This document shows positions 4,912 through 5,353 of a stretch of 5,353 nucleotides of DNA, piece after piece. Numbering within the stretch: position 1 is the stretch's first letter; the number at the start of each line of letters is the position of its first letter. The notes under the pieces are model-generated. The model was not told the origin of the DNA. It worked only from the letters and a program-made list of their open reading frames with translations, and ran no database searches. A program made the position numbers and the translations under genes. Source of the stretch: JAAYCB01 sp012744395 (GTDB lineage: Bacteria; Planctomycetota; Planctomycetia; Pirellulales; Thermoguttaceae); the NCBI GenBank assembly GCA_028703175.1, contig JAQVNJ010000208.1, forward strand, positions 1-5,353, in the 5' to 3' direction.

Positions 4912-5353
4912 CTATCGAATGCTGTCCCGCCACATGGCCGGCAGCTTGGGCTTCTCGCGTTCGAAGGCCGGGCCCATGAAGGGTCGACGTCGAATCATTA
5001 CAACGCGAGACCGTCTGCTGCCGCGCCTACCCGACACGATCCGCACCGGACCGCCGAGCTCCAGGGCCGGCAGCGCCTCGCCCGTCTTATGGTTCAGCCG
5101 AACCGGGCCGATCACCACGGAGCGCCGCCGGGGCTCGTAGGCGAAGAAAATGAATCGCTTCAAGAGCCCCGTGTGACTGCTCGGTGGCTGGCCCGGCGCC
5201 GAGGTTCGCTTCCGCTTGCGGATGCTCGATCGGGCGGATCGGCGAACATAGGCCCCGAAGCGCGAGAGAACTCGTCGCTCTGCCTTCGTGGTCGCCGACT
5301 GGACCTTCTTCGAATCGAAGAACAGCCCCTTCACCTGATCGACACCCAATCCG
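4912..5353 (-). CDS. Tail completion / neck protein, HK97 gp10-like (5' partial)
   Basis: This is a small, very basic protein of 146 visible codons, ending with TAG at 4914-4912. The frame is still open at the window edge (GGA then TTG at 5349), so the true start probably lies a few codons outside; TTG 5349 is the only candidate near the edge inside the window. Numbering from that TTG, the visible hallmarks are an amphipathic, Arg-rich N-terminal helix (about 18-48), the turn SAPGQPPSSHTGLLKR (about 50-65), a beta segment RSVVIGPVRLN (76-86), an acidic LELGG (96-100) and a C-terminal RRPFMGPAFE (121-130). The order 'APGxPP..HTGxLk..i.f' then 'viGP' then 'RPFMgPA' is typical of HK97-gp10-like / phage virion morphogenesis proteins, which sit between head-tail connector and tube and help finish the tail. 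Its place directly before the tube gene fits. The family call is from motif recognition, and the exact virion position is inferred. Confidence 0.72.
   Translation of the reverse strand, partial: GLGVDQVKGLFFDSKKVQSATTKAERRVLSRFGAYVRRSARSSIRKRKRTSAPGQPPSSHTGLLKRFIFFAYEPRRRSVVIGPVRLNHKTGEALPALELGGPVRIVSGRRGSRRSRVVMIRRRPFMGPAFEREKPKLPAMWRDSIR

Noticed and set aside
4895..4933. Upstream ATG 4933 as the tail tube start
   Set aside because: It would overlap the previous gene by 22 nt and add 13 polar residues unlike a tube N-terminus. ATG 4894 follows the stop by 17 nt with a weak purine-rich site.
1..5353. Search for tRNA or rRNA genes, CRISPR repeats, insertion sequences, att sites, promoters and rho-independent terminators
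   Set aside because: I saw none by eye. Apart from the heptamer arrays, all gaps are under 20 nt, leaving little room for such elements. A covariance-model tRNA scan would be needed to be certain.

Overview
The window is a run of phage tail genes, all read from the minus strand, so the biological order runs from position 5353 down to 1. In that order the genes are: a tail-completion/neck protein of the HK97-gp10 type (5' end outside the window), a tail tube protein, a tail assembly chaperone, a second chaperone-like segment in the -1 frame, a tape measure protein, a conserved-looking protein of unknown function, and the first 191 codons of another unknown protein that runs off the window at position 1. 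This is the usual gene order of a long non-contractile (siphovirus-like) tail. There is one tube gene and no sheath gene between it and the tape measure. No capsid, portal, terminase, integrase or lysis gene falls inside the window, so the sequence alone does not show whether this is a complete prophage, a remnant, or a domesticated tail-like particle.

The DNA is GC-rich with a strong third-position G/C bias. From memory of family sequences, with no search run, the chaperone, the post-tape-measure protein and the partial terminal gene resemble conserved hypothetical proteins from phage-like loci of Planctomycetota. Short heptamer repeats of the type TTCCGCT in the two larger intergenic gaps would also fit such a genome. 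The taxonomic assignment is therefore an inference of moderate confidence.

The genes look like one operon. Spacings are 17 nt (5353-4912 gene to tube), 48 nt (tube to the chaperone ATG), 38 nt (chaperone region to tape measure), a 4-nt ATGA overlap (tape measure to next gene) and 3 nt (TGA-TCC-GTG into the last gene). No internal promoter or terminator is evident, and no gene-free stretch exceeds 50 nt.

Two points deserve attention. First, the recognisable chaperone-T-like sequence begins inside the 3' end of the upstream chaperone, in the -1 frame. That frame has no ATG, GTG or TTG between 4394 and 3923, while a canonical in-frame slippery heptamer (T TTT TTC) lies at 4136-4130. This suggests a lambda G/GT-like programmed frameshift, or else reinitiation or a sequence error. 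Second, two heptamer arrays in opposite orientation bracket exactly the chaperone region. They share a perfect 16-nt inverted match next to both the chaperone and tape-measure start sites.
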